Assembly: GCA_902475025.1 (NCBI GenBank)
Contig: CABRXX010000011.1
Span: 1-64,000, forward strand
From: Merdiplasma sp905207905
GTDB taxonomy: Bacteria > Bacillota > Clostridia > Lachnospirales > Lachnospiraceae
Direction of reading: 5' to 3'
DNA length: 64,000 nt
Shown: piece by piece, positions 9,355 through 17,072 of the stretch
How the letters are laid out: every line of letters begins with the position of its first letter
Numbering within the stretch: the stretch's first letter is position 1
Position numbers and translations under genes: made by a program
The notes under the pieces: model-generated
Database searches by the model: none
Seen by the model: only the letters and a program-made list of their open reading frames with translations
What the model was told of the DNA's origin: nothing

Positions 9355-9383
9355 ATTATACATTTTATCCCTTTTCTTGTCAA
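9355..9383 (-). promoter_or_regulatory. Consensus sigma-A promoter of the sugar operon
   Basis: On the minus strand TTGACA and TATAAT are both perfect and are separated by exactly 17 bp. Transcription should start near 9348, immediately before the palindromic operator. Confidence 0.85.
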
Positions 9384-9563
9384 TATTTTTTCTTATCCAT
9401 TCTGATTTATGTTAAAATTGCAATATTTTGCACACTGTTTTTGTGCACTTTTAATAATTATTTGTCCGTGGAAGTTCTCTGTGCAAGCCAGTGTCTATGC
9501 TCTCCCACTCTTTTTCTCTGCCCTCCAGTAGTCAAAAAACACTGAAACGGATTCCTGTATCTT

Positions 9564-9592
9564 TTGACACGCTCTCTCATATTTAGTAAAAT
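9564..9592 (+). promoter_or_regulatory. Promoter of the LUD-domain gene
   Basis: TTGACA and TAAAAT are separated by 17 bp on the plus strand and end 48 bp before the start codon of the LUD-domain gene. The rest of the 334-bp gap between 9307 and 9640 holds only this promoter and the divergent ROK promoter and operator. Confidence 0.7.
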
Positions 9593-9640
9593 ACAGATAG
9601 CACTAACATAACTTATCTTTGTTTCTTGGGAGGAATAATA

Positions 9641-10276
9641 ATGACACCGCTACAAACTTATTATGACAATTTAGCAGCCACTATGATAAAAAAAATGGAG
9701 AAGCGAGGCTTTGACGCTTACTACTGCCCTGACAGCAAAAGTGCTGTAGAAAAAGCGCTGGCCTTGATGCCAAAAGGCTCCAGTGTCTCCTGGGGCGGGA
9801 GTATGACCTTAGAAGAGACAGGACTGCAGGATGCATTGACCTGCACAGACTATCGTCTCATTGACCGAGACAAAGCCGCCAATCCGACAGAAAAGAAGGC
9901 CCTTCAGCGTCAGGCCTTTTATGCAGACTTTTATCTGATGAGCGCCAATGCCATCACCAAAGACGGCATCCTGGTCAATATTGACGGAAACGGCAACCGG
10001 GTGGCTGCCTTGGCCTGGGGGCCGGAACATGTCCTGATCCTGGCAGGAATGAATAAGGTGGAACCTAACCTTGAGGCCGCCATTGCCAGAGTCCGCCACA
10101 CCGCAGCTCCCGCCAATGCCCTTCGCTTAAACCTGCATACCCCCTGTTCTCAGACCGGAGTATGCGCGGACTGTCTTGGCCCGGACTGCATCTGCTCTCA
10201 GACAGTCATCACCCGTTTTAATAGGAATAAAGGCAGAATCAAAGTGCTTCTCATCGGGGAAAATCTTGGATATTAA
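9641..10276 (+). CDS. LUD-domain (LutC/YkgG-like) protein
   Basis: This is a member of the lactate utilisation (LUD) family related to LutC and YkgG. The fold is visible from the N-terminal helix, SVSWGGSMTLEETGLQDAL, the central NAITKDGILVNIDGNGNRVAAL motif and GPEHVLILAGMNK. The C-terminus carries a Cys-rich segment (CSQTGVCADC, CIC). The ATG at 9641 follows GGGAGG by seven bases, giving 211 residues. It stands alone, without the LutA/LutB Fe-S partners of the complete L-lactate oxidation system, so its electron partner is not evident. Stand-alone LUD proteins of this length are common in clostridia and their function is unproven. Confidence 0.85.
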   Translation: MTPLQTYYDNLAATMIKKMEKRGFDAYYCPDSKSAVEKALALMPKGSSVSWGGSMTLEETGLQDALTCTDYRLIDRDKAANPTEKKALQRQAFYADFYLMSANAITKDGILVNIDGNGNRVAALAWGPEHVLILAGMNKVEPNLEAAIARVRHTAAPANALRLNLHTPCSQTGVCADCLGPDCICSQTVITRFNRNKGRIKVLLIGENLGY

Positions 10277-10304
10277 AATTGCGCCGAGGGCGCTGAAAAT
10301 ATAA

Positions 10305-10336
10305 GCGGACAGTTTTCCTCTGTCCGCCTAATTTTT
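10305..10336 (+). terminator. Rho-independent terminator of the LUD-domain gene
   Basis: A perfect 8-bp stem (GCGGACAG/CTGTCCGC) with a seven-base loop is followed by CTAATTTTT, 28 bp after the stop codon. Confidence 0.8.
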
Positions 10337-10372
10337 CTGGTATCCGTCCACAATATGCGGATCCCTATGCAA

Positions 10373-10496
10373 AAGGAGATGTTGCAAAATATTAATTCCG
10401 GTGGATTTTCGGTGTGTTTTTCTCCGAAAAAATGTTATTTTTCGGAGAAAAATCACCCGAAAGGGTACCGCCGGAGGTGTTTTGCAACATCCCCTT
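10373..10496. repeat. Family A palindromic repeat, copy 2
   Basis: This copy matches the one at 2475-2596 almost base for base, with the same nested arms. It differs mainly in the outer arms, which here pair even better (GATGTTGCAAAA with TTTTGCAACATC). It lies between the convergent LUD and rarA genes, in the same orientation as copies 1 and 3. Confidence 0.85.
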
Positions 10497-10548
10497 CTTT
10501 TACATAATCCTGTCTTTTAATGGACCGGCCGCTGCTTTATCCTTCGGT

Positions 10549-11862
10549 TTAAGAATGAATCCACTCCAGATACTCCTGGATTTTCTGCTCATAGCCGTTT
10601 CCGGAGGGCTCATAAAATTTAGTATCTCCCAACTCCTCCGGCAAGTATCGCTGTCTGGAGAAGTGCTTCGGAAAATCATGCGCATATTCGTAGCCTATGC
10701 CTCTTCCCAGCTTTCCGGATCCGCCATAGTGGGCATCCTGAAGATGAGGCGGCACAGTGGCCTTCTGATTTTTTACTGATCCCGTAGCTGCAAAAATGGC
10801 ATTGGTGACCGAATTACTTTTCGGCGCAGTAGCCACATACAGCGCCGCCTGGGCCAAAATCAGCTGAGACTCCGGCATCCCAACCCGCTCCACAGCCTGA
10901 GCCGCCGCCACCGCCACCTGCAAAGCCTGAGGGTCTGCGTTCCCAACATCCTCGGAAGCGCAGATCATAATTCTCCTGGCAATAAAGGTGACGCTCTCTC
11001 CGGCATAGAGCATCCTGGCCAAATAGTAAACCGCCGCATCCGGATCAGAACCCCGCATACTTTTGATAAAGGCAGATATGGTATCGTAATGGTTATCCCC
11101 TGCCTTATCATACCGTACTACCCGTTTCTGAATACACTCCGAAGCCACATCCAATGTCAAATGTATCTTTCCATCCTCACTGCGTTTCGTAGTCAGCACC
11201 CCAAGCTCCACTGCATTAAGAGCAGCTCTGGCATCTCCTCCGGAAATGTCTGCCAGGAAATCCAGGGCATCCTCCTGGATTTCTGCCCCATAAGCCCCCA
11301 TCCCCCGTTCTTCATCATAGACAGCCCGGTGAATTAAGGTTTTGATATCCTCCTTTTCCAAAGGCTTCAGTTCAAAAATAATTGAGCGGGAAATCAACGC
11401 ACTGTTCACCTCAAAATAAGGATTCTCCGTAGTAGCTCCGATCAAAATCAGAGTGCCGTCCTCCACAAAGGGCAAAAGGTAATCCTGCTGCCCCTTGTTG
11501 AAACGATGAATCTCATCCACAAAGAGAATCGTCCGTTTTCCATACATTCCCAGATTGTCCTTGGCAGCCTTCACCACTTCCTCCATGTCTTTTTTCCCTG
11601 CTACCGTGGCATTGATCTGGGTAAACACTGCACTGGTGGTATTGGCGATCACCTTAGCCAGCGTTGTCTTGCCTGTTCCGGGGGGGCCGTAAAAAATAAT
11701 AGAGCTTAATTTATCTGCCTTGATAGCCCGGTACAGCAGCTTATCCTTCCCAATGATGTGCTGCTGTCCCACTACCTCCTCCAAAGTTCTGGGGCGGATC
11801 CTGGATGCCAGGGGAGCCTCATTTGCCATACTGTTATTTCTTGCGTATTCAAATAAATCCAT
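10549..11862 (-). CDS. rarA: Replication-associated recombination protein A (RarA/MgsA AAA+ ATPase)
   Basis: This clamp-loader-like AAA+ ATPase acts at stalled replication forks. Walker A is GPPGTGKTTLAKVIA, Walker B LFVDEIHRFNK, and sensor 1 is in GATTENPYFEVN. The C-terminal MgsA tetramerisation region includes ALYVATAPKSNSV, HLQDAHY and GYEYAHDFPKHF. I prefer the ATG at 11862 (MDLFEYARNN) because AAGGA is six bases upstream and it matches the family N-terminus; this gives 437 residues. Longer in-frame starts up to 11946 lack a good ribosome site. Confidence 0.95.
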   Translation of the reverse strand: MDLFEYARNNSMANEAPLASRIRPRTLEEVVGQQHIIGKDKLLYRAIKADKLSSIIFYGPPGTGKTTLAKVIANTTSAVFTQINATVAGKKDMEEVVKAAKDNLGMYGKRTILFVDEIHRFNKGQQDYLLPFVEDGTLILIGATTENPYFEVNSALISRSIIFELKPLEKEDIKTLIHRAVYDEERGMGAYGAEIQEDALDFLADISGGDARAALNAVELGVLTTKRSEDGKIHLTLDVASECIQKRVVRYDKAGDNHYDTISAFIKSMRGSDPDAAVYYLARMLYAGESVTFIARRIMICASEDVGNADPQALQVAVAAAQAVERVGMPESQLILAQAALYVATAPKSNSVTNAIFAATGSVKNQKATVPPHLQDAHYGGSGKLGRGIGYEYAHDFPKHFSRQRYLPEELGDTKFYEPSGNGYEQKIQEYLEWIHS

Positions 11863-11992
11863 AGCCATTCCTTCCCACAAGGGTTCCTTGTCTCTTCTCT
11901 CGTCCTGTCCTTCCTGTTCTTTATCTGGTATCTGCATGCAGAGCACAATATGTCCTTTGTGTACGGATGCTCTCTGTTTCGATTGTAAAGCT

Positions 11993-12862
11993 TCATTCTA
12001 AAATCAGCTCATCTACCGTTACAAATTCATATCCCTGTTTCTGCAAAAGATCCACGGTCTGCAAGGCTGCTTTCACCGATGAATCATAATAATCATGAAA
12101 TAAAATGATTCCCTGATCTTTCGCTGCCCTTACCACCTTATCCACAACCACAGGCACATTTTTCGTGGTCCAGTCCAGCGGATCAATGTTCCACAGCACG
12201 GGGATCATAGACACATCATACTCCAGCCTTTTATTCCAGATGCCAAAAGGCGGCCTCACATACTCCGTTCCATGCCCAGCGATCTGTTCCACCAAACTAC
12301 TGGTTTTTTCGATTTCCTCCACCGCCTGTTCATGGCTCAGCTCATCCAGCTTACTGTGATTGTAGGTATGATTTCCGATAAGATGCCCTTCCTCATCCAT
12401 TCGCTTTATCACCGCTTCGTTTCCGGAAAGATTCCTTCCAAGCACAAAGAACGTGGCTTTTACTCCCCGTTCTTTTAATCCGTCCAATATTTGTTCTGTA
12501 TAAAACGGATGAGGACCATCATCAAAGGTCAGGGCAATCCTGGGAGCTAAATTTCCGGAAACTTCTGTTCCTTCCTGCTGTTTCCCGTCCTCTGTTTCTG
12601 CCGCTTCAGACCTTGAAATCACCTCTTCCGAAACAGCCTTTCTCCAGCTTCTTTCCCATCTTCCCTGCGAACTTCCTTTTGTACTTCTCTGTACGCGTTC
12701 CTGCACCGTTTTCTCTGTGCTTTCCCCTTTTCTTTCTTCTGCGGTTCCCGTAAATTTCCCAGAAAATAAAAATACTGCTAAAACTACTGCTGCCGCTCCT
12801 GCAAAAACAGCCGCGCCCCAGAGCGTTTCCGTTTTTTTTCGGATCCATCTCTTGCCGGACAT
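11993..12862 (-). CDS. Polysaccharide deacetylase (NodB domain), membrane-anchored
   Basis: This is a carbohydrate esterase family 4 enzyme that probably removes N-acetyl groups from peptidoglycan or another surface glycan. An N-terminal signal anchor (about residues 12-34) and a Ser/Glu/Lys-rich linker precede the NodB domain. The domain has motif 1 TFDDGPHPF (metal Asp and catalytic Asp), motif 2 GNHTYNHSKLDEL, motif 3 RPPFGIWNKR, motif 4 DPLDWTTKN and motif 5 ILFHDYY. All expected metal ligands are present. The ATG at 12862 has GGGAG seven bases upstream; a GTG two codons earlier is possible. The gap to the upstream gene is 133 bp. Confidence 0.9.
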   Translation of the reverse strand: MSGKRWIRKKTETLWGAAVFAGAAAVVLAVFLFSGKFTGTAEERKGESTEKTVQERVQRSTKGSSQGRWERSWRKAVSEEVISRSEAAETEDGKQQEGTEVSGNLAPRIALTFDDGPHPFYTEQILDGLKERGVKATFFVLGRNLSGNEAVIKRMDEEGHLIGNHTYNHSKLDELSHEQAVEEIEKTSSLVEQIAGHGTEYVRPPFGIWNKRLEYDVSMIPVLWNIDPLDWTTKNVPVVVDKVVRAAKDQGIILFHDYYDSSVKAALQTVDLLQKQGYEFVTVDELILE

Positions 12863-12995
12863 CTGCACACTCCCACTCTGAAGCTATTTACTATTATGTA
12901 TGATGTCCGCCATTCTTTCATGCTTCATACCTGTCAGCCTGTATCTTCCTTCCTGGCCGTCTCTTCGCGTTCCACTCCTTTTGAAAACCCAGAAG

Positions 12996-13547
12996 CTACT
13001 GACCTTCCTTCGTTTCTGACTCCTGGCTTTCAAGCTCCTTCTCTGTATCCTTGGACGGTTCTTCTGGATTCTCGTCCTGAGCTTCCGGAAGTTTTGCCCT
13101 CTCTTCAGTTTCCGGCGCTGCTTCCGCCTCATTTTCCGGTGTTTCTGTCTCTTCTTTTGCGATACCCTTGTACTGATCCAGATATTTCCGTTTCCACATC
13201 AAGGTCAGCACATAGACCATGGCTCCATAGATGCCGCTGTTGCTGGAAATAGAAAAGGCAAAATAGCCAAGGCCTGCCAGCCCTGCCAAATTCAAAATAC
13301 TGTAGATTTTGTATGCCTTGATCTGTTCCGGCGTCCTGTTTTCAAATGCCTTGGTCACCACCACAGTCACAACGTCTGTCAGCACCCAGTATACTCCCAG
13401 ACAGAAAAACAGCACTACATAGTAATCCGTTCCAATTGTTTTCTTTACAAAAGCTGTGTACAGAATATAACCAAAAGCGCATAGAATCGGCACCAGGGAA
13501 ATATAGAAAATCTGTTTTTCCAGCTTTCGCTTCTTTTGTTCGTCCAT
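12996..13547 (-). CDS. Small multipass membrane protein with acidic C-terminal tail, function unknown
   Basis: I do not recognise a family. The 183-residue product has a short charged N-terminus and four likely membrane segments: near IFYISLVPILCAFGYILY, YYVVLFFCLGVYWVLTDVVT, ILNLAGLAGLGYFAFSI and IYGAMVYVLTLMW. A cytosolic tail of about 60 residues rich in Glu, Pro and Thr follows. The start at 13547 is fixed by AAAGGAG six bases upstream. A perfect 15-bp inverted repeat containing TATAAT lies immediately upstream of the ribosome site. Confidence 0.75.
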   Translation of the reverse strand: MDEQKKRKLEKQIFYISLVPILCAFGYILYTAFVKKTIGTDYYVVLFFCLGVYWVLTDVVTVVVTKAFENRTPEQIKAYKIYSILNLAGLAGLGYFAFSISSNSGIYGAMVYVLTLMWKRKYLDQYKGIAKEETETPENEAEAAPETEERAKLPEAQDENPEEPSKDTEKELESQESETKEGQ

Positions 13548-13560
13548 AAAATTCTCCTTT

Positions 13561-13594
13561 GCATGGTATAATATCATCCGATATTATACCATGC
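13561..13594. promoter_or_regulatory. Perfect 15-bp inverted repeat with a -10 element
   Basis: The arms GCATGGTATAATATC and GATATTATACCATGC flank a four-base loop. Each strand therefore carries TGGTATAAT, an extended -10. It ends one base before the AAAGGAG site of the 183-aa membrane protein. It may be a promoter overlapped by an operator, or a hairpin in the 5' leader. Confidence 0.6.
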
Positions 13595-13698
13595 TTTTCC
13601 CGAAAAAACCAGTAATGCACCAAAACAGTTGTATCAAATCTACGCCTAAGCAGTCGCTTCGCCCAAACCTGCTGCCAGTGTTTCATTGGATCATGCGC

Positions 13699-13872
13699 TC
13701 AGATAAACTGATTTTTTTCTTCATCATATATATAGTCAATCATTTCTAATTTTTCTTTCAGAACCTGCTCATCCAAATTCTGACTTTTGCACAATTCCAA
13801 AAGCGTGGGGTACTGATCCCGCAGCTGGGTATTGATATAACTTAACAGCATCACCGGATCCTGTGGTATCAT
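13699..13872 (-). CDS. DUF4250-family small protein
   Basis: This 57-residue gene encodes a product starting MIPQDPVMLLSYINTQLRD and ending YDEEKNQFI, the characteristic pattern of the DUF4250 family of Firmicutes. The family's function is unknown. It has a near-perfect AAAGGAGG eight bases before the ATG and a good promoter about 50 bp upstream, so it is very probably expressed. It sits alone between clpB and the 183-aa membrane protein. Confidence 0.85.
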   Translation of the reverse strand: MIPQDPVMLLSYINTQLRDQYPTLLELCKSQNLDEQVLKEKLEMIDYIYDEEKNQFI

Positions 13873-13920
13873 GTGGCATTCCTCCTTTGATCGTCAAAAT
13901 TTCTTTTTTATGCTGACGTT

Positions 13921-13949
13921 ATTATAAATATAATCTCTGATAAATTCAA
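13921..13949 (-). promoter_or_regulatory. Promoter of the DUF4250 gene
   Basis: TTGAAT and TATAAT are separated by 17 bp on the minus strand, 49 bp before the start codon. Confidence 0.7.
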
Positions 13950-13975
13950 CTATCTGACTGTAAAGAAGTCTGACC

Positions 13976-14083
13976 GCAGACTTCTCCGCCTGCGGCGGGT
14001 CACTTTGGCAACATCTTCCCTGCCCGCCGCAGTGCGATCCTGCCAAGCATTTTGTTTTATAGGAAAGAATTTCCTATAAAACG
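13976..14083. repeat. Family B structured repeat, copy 1
   Basis: This element of about 110 nt is shared with 51656-51772 and, in part, 30727-30780. On the minus strand it contains an inner hairpin GCAG-GATCGCA-CTGC inside a TTGGCA/TGCCAA stem. In this copy only there is also a GTTTTATAGGAAA/TTTCCTATAAAAC hairpin at one end and a GCGGCGGG/CCCGCCGC stem. It follows the clpB terminator on the minus strand. Confidence 0.75.
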
Positions 14084-14109
14084 AAAAACCGCTCATTGCA
14101 TGAACGCAC

Positions 14110-14160
14110 AAAAAGCAGCGCCACAAAGCAGAATCTTCCACTGTTTTGCAGCACCGCTTT
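14110..14160 (-). terminator. Rho-independent terminator of clpB
   Basis: On the minus strand a stem of about 17 bp with several G-U pairs (GCGGTGCTGCAAAACAG with CTGCTTTGTGGCGCTGC) is followed by TTTTTG. It starts ten bases after the clpB stop codon. Confidence 0.7.
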
Positions 14161-14169
14161 AAAAAATAT

Positions 14170-16773
14170 TTACTCCACCACTTCCACCTCAGGCTTTACC
14201 ACAGCAACAAGTTTCCCATCTGTCATTTCCAGCAGTATGGTATCTCCCTCCAGCACATCCCCTGATAAAATCAGTCGGGCTGCCAGAGTCTCCACATTTT
14301 TCTGAAGGAAACGCTTCAGAGGACGGGCACCGTATACCGGATCATAGCCGCCTTCTATAATATAGTCCCTGGCCTCAGGGGTGAGTTCCAGATGGATATC
14401 CTGATCAGAAAGACGCCGGTTAAGATCCTGCACCATCAGTTCAATGATGGAGCCGATATTTTCCTTCGTGAGAGGCTTAAACATAATGATCTCATCCAGA
14501 CGGTTTAAAAATTCCGGGCGGAAATGAGCACGCAGATCATTCATCACCATGCGCTCACTCTCCGGGCGGATCTGCCCGTCCTCCTGAATGCCATCCAGAA
14601 GATATGAGGAGCCAATATTGGAAGTCATGATCAAAATAGTGTTCTTAAAATCCACAGTACGCCCCTGGGAATCTGTGATTCGACCATCGTCCAGAACCTG
14701 CAGGAGGACGTTGAATACATCCGGATGAGCTTTCTCGATCTCATCGAACAGTACTACGGAGTAGGGCTTTCTTCTCACTGCCTCCGTCAGCTGTCCTCCC
14801 TCCTCATAACCTACATATCCTGGAGGTGCTCCGATCAGCCTGGAGACAGAATGCTTCTCCATGTACTCACTCATATCAATCCGCACCATATTCTGCTCAT
14901 CGTCAAACAGATTCTCTGCCAGAGCCTTGGCCAGCTCTGTCTTACCTACACCGGTGGGGCCTAAAAACAGGAAGGAGCCGATGGGCTTGGTTGGATCCTT
15001 GATACCTGCCTTGGAACGAAGAATAGCGTCTGTCACCTTCTCCACCCCATCGTCCTGGCCGATCACCCGCTTATGGAGCTGATCTGCCAAAGCCAGAATT
15101 TTACTTCGCTCTCCCTGAGTCAGCTTTGCCACTGGAATGCCGGTCCACCGGGAAATGATTCTGGAGATCTCTTCCTCAGTCACACTCTCATGCACCAGAG
15201 ACAGATCCTTATTCTTAACCTGCTCCTCCTCAATCGCCAACTGCTGCTGAAGCTTGGGCAGCTCTCCGTACTGCAGTTCCGCAGCCCGGTTCAGGTCATA
15301 CTTCTGTTTTGCCAGTTCGATCTCTTTATTCATGGCCTCGATCTGCTCACGCAAAGCGGAAAGCCGCTCCACGGAATGCTTCTCATTATCCCACTGAGCC
15401 TTTTTATTGTTAAATTCATCCCGAAGCTCTGCCAGCTCCTTCTGAAGAGTCGCCAGTCGCTCCTGGCTGGCCCGATCCGTCTCCTTTTTCAGGGCAGCCT
15501 CCTCGATCTCCATCTGCATTACCCGACGCTGCAGCTCATCCAGCTCCGTTGGCATGGAATCTAACTCGGTCTTGATCAGAGCACAGGCCTCATCCACCAG
15601 ATCAATGGCCTTATCCGGCAGAAAACGGTCGGAAATATACCGATGGGACAAGGTGGCCGCTGCCACCAGAGCGCTGTCCGTGATCTTCACGCCATGATAA
15701 ACCTCATACCGCTCTTTCAATCCCCGGAGAATGGAAATGGTGTCCTCCACCGTAGGCTCATCTACCAGCACTGGCTGGAAACGCCGCTCCAGCGCAGCGT
15801 CCTTCTCAATATACTTCCGATATTCATCCAGCGTGGTCGCTCCGATGCAGTGAAGCTCTCCTCTTGCCAACATTGGCTTTAACATGTTTCCTGCATCCAT
15901 GGCTCCGTCCGTTTTCCCTGCGCCTACGATCAGATGAAGCTCATCAATAAAGAGAATGATCTCCCCCTCGCTTTTGCGCACCTCCTCCAGAACTGCTTTC
16001 AGCCGCTCCTCGAATTCGCCCCGGTACTTGGCTCCTGCCACCAGGGCTCCCATATCCAAGGCAAAAATCTTTTTATTTTTCAAACCTTCCGGCACATCTC
16101 CCCGAACAATCCTCTGGGCCAGCCCTTCTACGGCTGCAGTCTTTCCTACGCCTGGTTCCCCGATGAGTACCGGATTATTCTTGGTCTTTCTGGACAAAAT
16201 CCGAATCACATTCCGAATCTCAGCGTCTCTGCCGATCACCGGATCCAGCTTCTGATTCCTGGCCTTTTCCACCAGATCCTGACCATACTTATTCAGCGTA
16301 TCATAGGTAGCCTCCGGATTGTCTGTGGTCACCCTCTGATTCCCCCGCACAGTAGACAGCGCCTGTAAAAACCGTTCCTTGGTTACTCCGTACTCCTGGA
16401 AAAAGGACTTCATAGAAGGACTGGGATGATCCAACAATGACAGAAACAGATGCTCCACAGAAACATACTCATCTCCCATGGATTTTGCCTCATCCTCTGC
16501 ACTTACCAGAGCTTTATTCAAATACTGGCCAATGTAGGGCTGACCTCCGGACACCTTCGTTCTTCCATTGAGCTGCTGTTCCAGGCGGTTCACAAAATGC
16601 TCCTTCTGGATCTCCATTTTTTCCACCAGTTTTAAGATCAGGCTGTCCTCCTGGGTCAGCAGGCTGTAAAGCAGATGCTCCTGCTCTACCTCCTGGTTTC
16701 CAAACTCATATGCAATCTTTTCCAGGTCATTTACCGCCTGGATCGACTTCTGTGTAAATTTACTGATATTCAT
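14170..16773 (-). CDS. clpB: ATP-dependent disaggregase ClpB (Hsp104 family)
   Basis: This AAA+ chaperone extracts polypeptides from heat-induced aggregates together with DnaK. The 867-residue product has the full layout: Clp N-domain (1-145), first AAA+ domain with Walker A GEPGVGKT near 205, the coiled-coil M-domain (about 410-530, rich in Glu/Lys/Arg), and a second AAA+ domain with GPTGVGKTELAKAL near 605. The M-domain separates it from ClpA and ClpC. The start at 16773 follows AAGGAGGTGG. Heat-shock control is shown by a CIRCE site upstream of the promoter, so HrcA is the expected repressor. Confidence 0.97.
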   Translation of the reverse strand: MNISKFTQKSIQAVNDLEKIAYEFGNQEVEQEHLLYSLLTQEDSLILKLVEKMEIQKEHFVNRLEQQLNGRTKVSGGQPYIGQYLNKALVSAEDEAKSMGDEYVSVEHLFLSLLDHPSPSMKSFFQEYGVTKERFLQALSTVRGNQRVTTDNPEATYDTLNKYGQDLVEKARNQKLDPVIGRDAEIRNVIRILSRKTKNNPVLIGEPGVGKTAAVEGLAQRIVRGDVPEGLKNKKIFALDMGALVAGAKYRGEFEERLKAVLEEVRKSEGEIILFIDELHLIVGAGKTDGAMDAGNMLKPMLARGELHCIGATTLDEYRKYIEKDAALERRFQPVLVDEPTVEDTISILRGLKERYEVYHGVKITDSALVAAATLSHRYISDRFLPDKAIDLVDEACALIKTELDSMPTELDELQRRVMQMEIEEAALKKETDRASQERLATLQKELAELRDEFNNKKAQWDNEKHSVERLSALREQIEAMNKEIELAKQKYDLNRAAELQYGELPKLQQQLAIEEEQVKNKDLSLVHESVTEEEISRIISRWTGIPVAKLTQGERSKILALADQLHKRVIGQDDGVEKVTDAILRSKAGIKDPTKPIGSFLFLGPTGVGKTELAKALAENLFDDEQNMVRIDMSEYMEKHSVSRLIGAPPGYVGYEEGGQLTEAVRRKPYSVVLFDEIEKAHPDVFNVLLQVLDDGRITDSQGRTVDFKNTILIMTSNIGSSYLLDGIQEDGQIRPESERMVMNDLRAHFRPEFLNRLDEIIMFKPLTKENIGSIIELMVQDLNRRLSDQDIHLELTPEARDYIIEGGYDPVYGARPLKRFLQKNVETLAARLILSGDVLEGDTILLEMTDGKLVAVVKPEVEVVE

Positions 16774-16824
16774 AACAAGCCACCTCCTTTGTGCTGCTTG
16801 AAACATCTTCTTTGTTCTATCCGG

Positions 16825-16853
16825 ACTATAACACACAAAGAGTTTCTTGTCAA
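16825..16853 (-). promoter_or_regulatory. Promoter of clpB
   Basis: TTGACA and TATAGT are separated by exactly 17 bp on the minus strand; the -10 lies about 50 bp before the start codon. A second possible TATAAT lies upstream, beyond the CIRCE element near 16895, but without a clear -35 box. Confidence 0.75.
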
Positions 16854-16861
16854 GCATTTTG

Positions 16862-16888
16862 TTAGCACTTTCTTTAGTTGAGTGCTAA
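16862..16888. promoter_or_regulatory. CIRCE element (HrcA operator)
   Basis: TTAGCACTT, nine bases, GAGTGCTAA differs from the CIRCE consensus by one base. It lies upstream of clpB, with its nearer edge nine bases from the -35 box. This is a less usual position than the common overlap with the transcription start. Confidence 0.92.
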
Positions 16889-17072
16889 TTTGTGAATTAT
16901 ATCTTTCCACTCATGGTTTTTGTTCTGATCAGATCTATTGCGAAAATTGATCTATAATATTGATCGGCAGATCTATATATGTTATACTTTTCAGAAATAG
17001 ACTTGCTGGTCAATTTTTGTGTTGCCCTATATACACGGATGCTATATTCCGTAGAAAGGAAAAATAGAAAAC

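Noticed and set aside
14170..16773. clpB considered as clpC or clpA
   Set aside because: The long coiled-coil M-domain and the CIRCE control identify ClpB.
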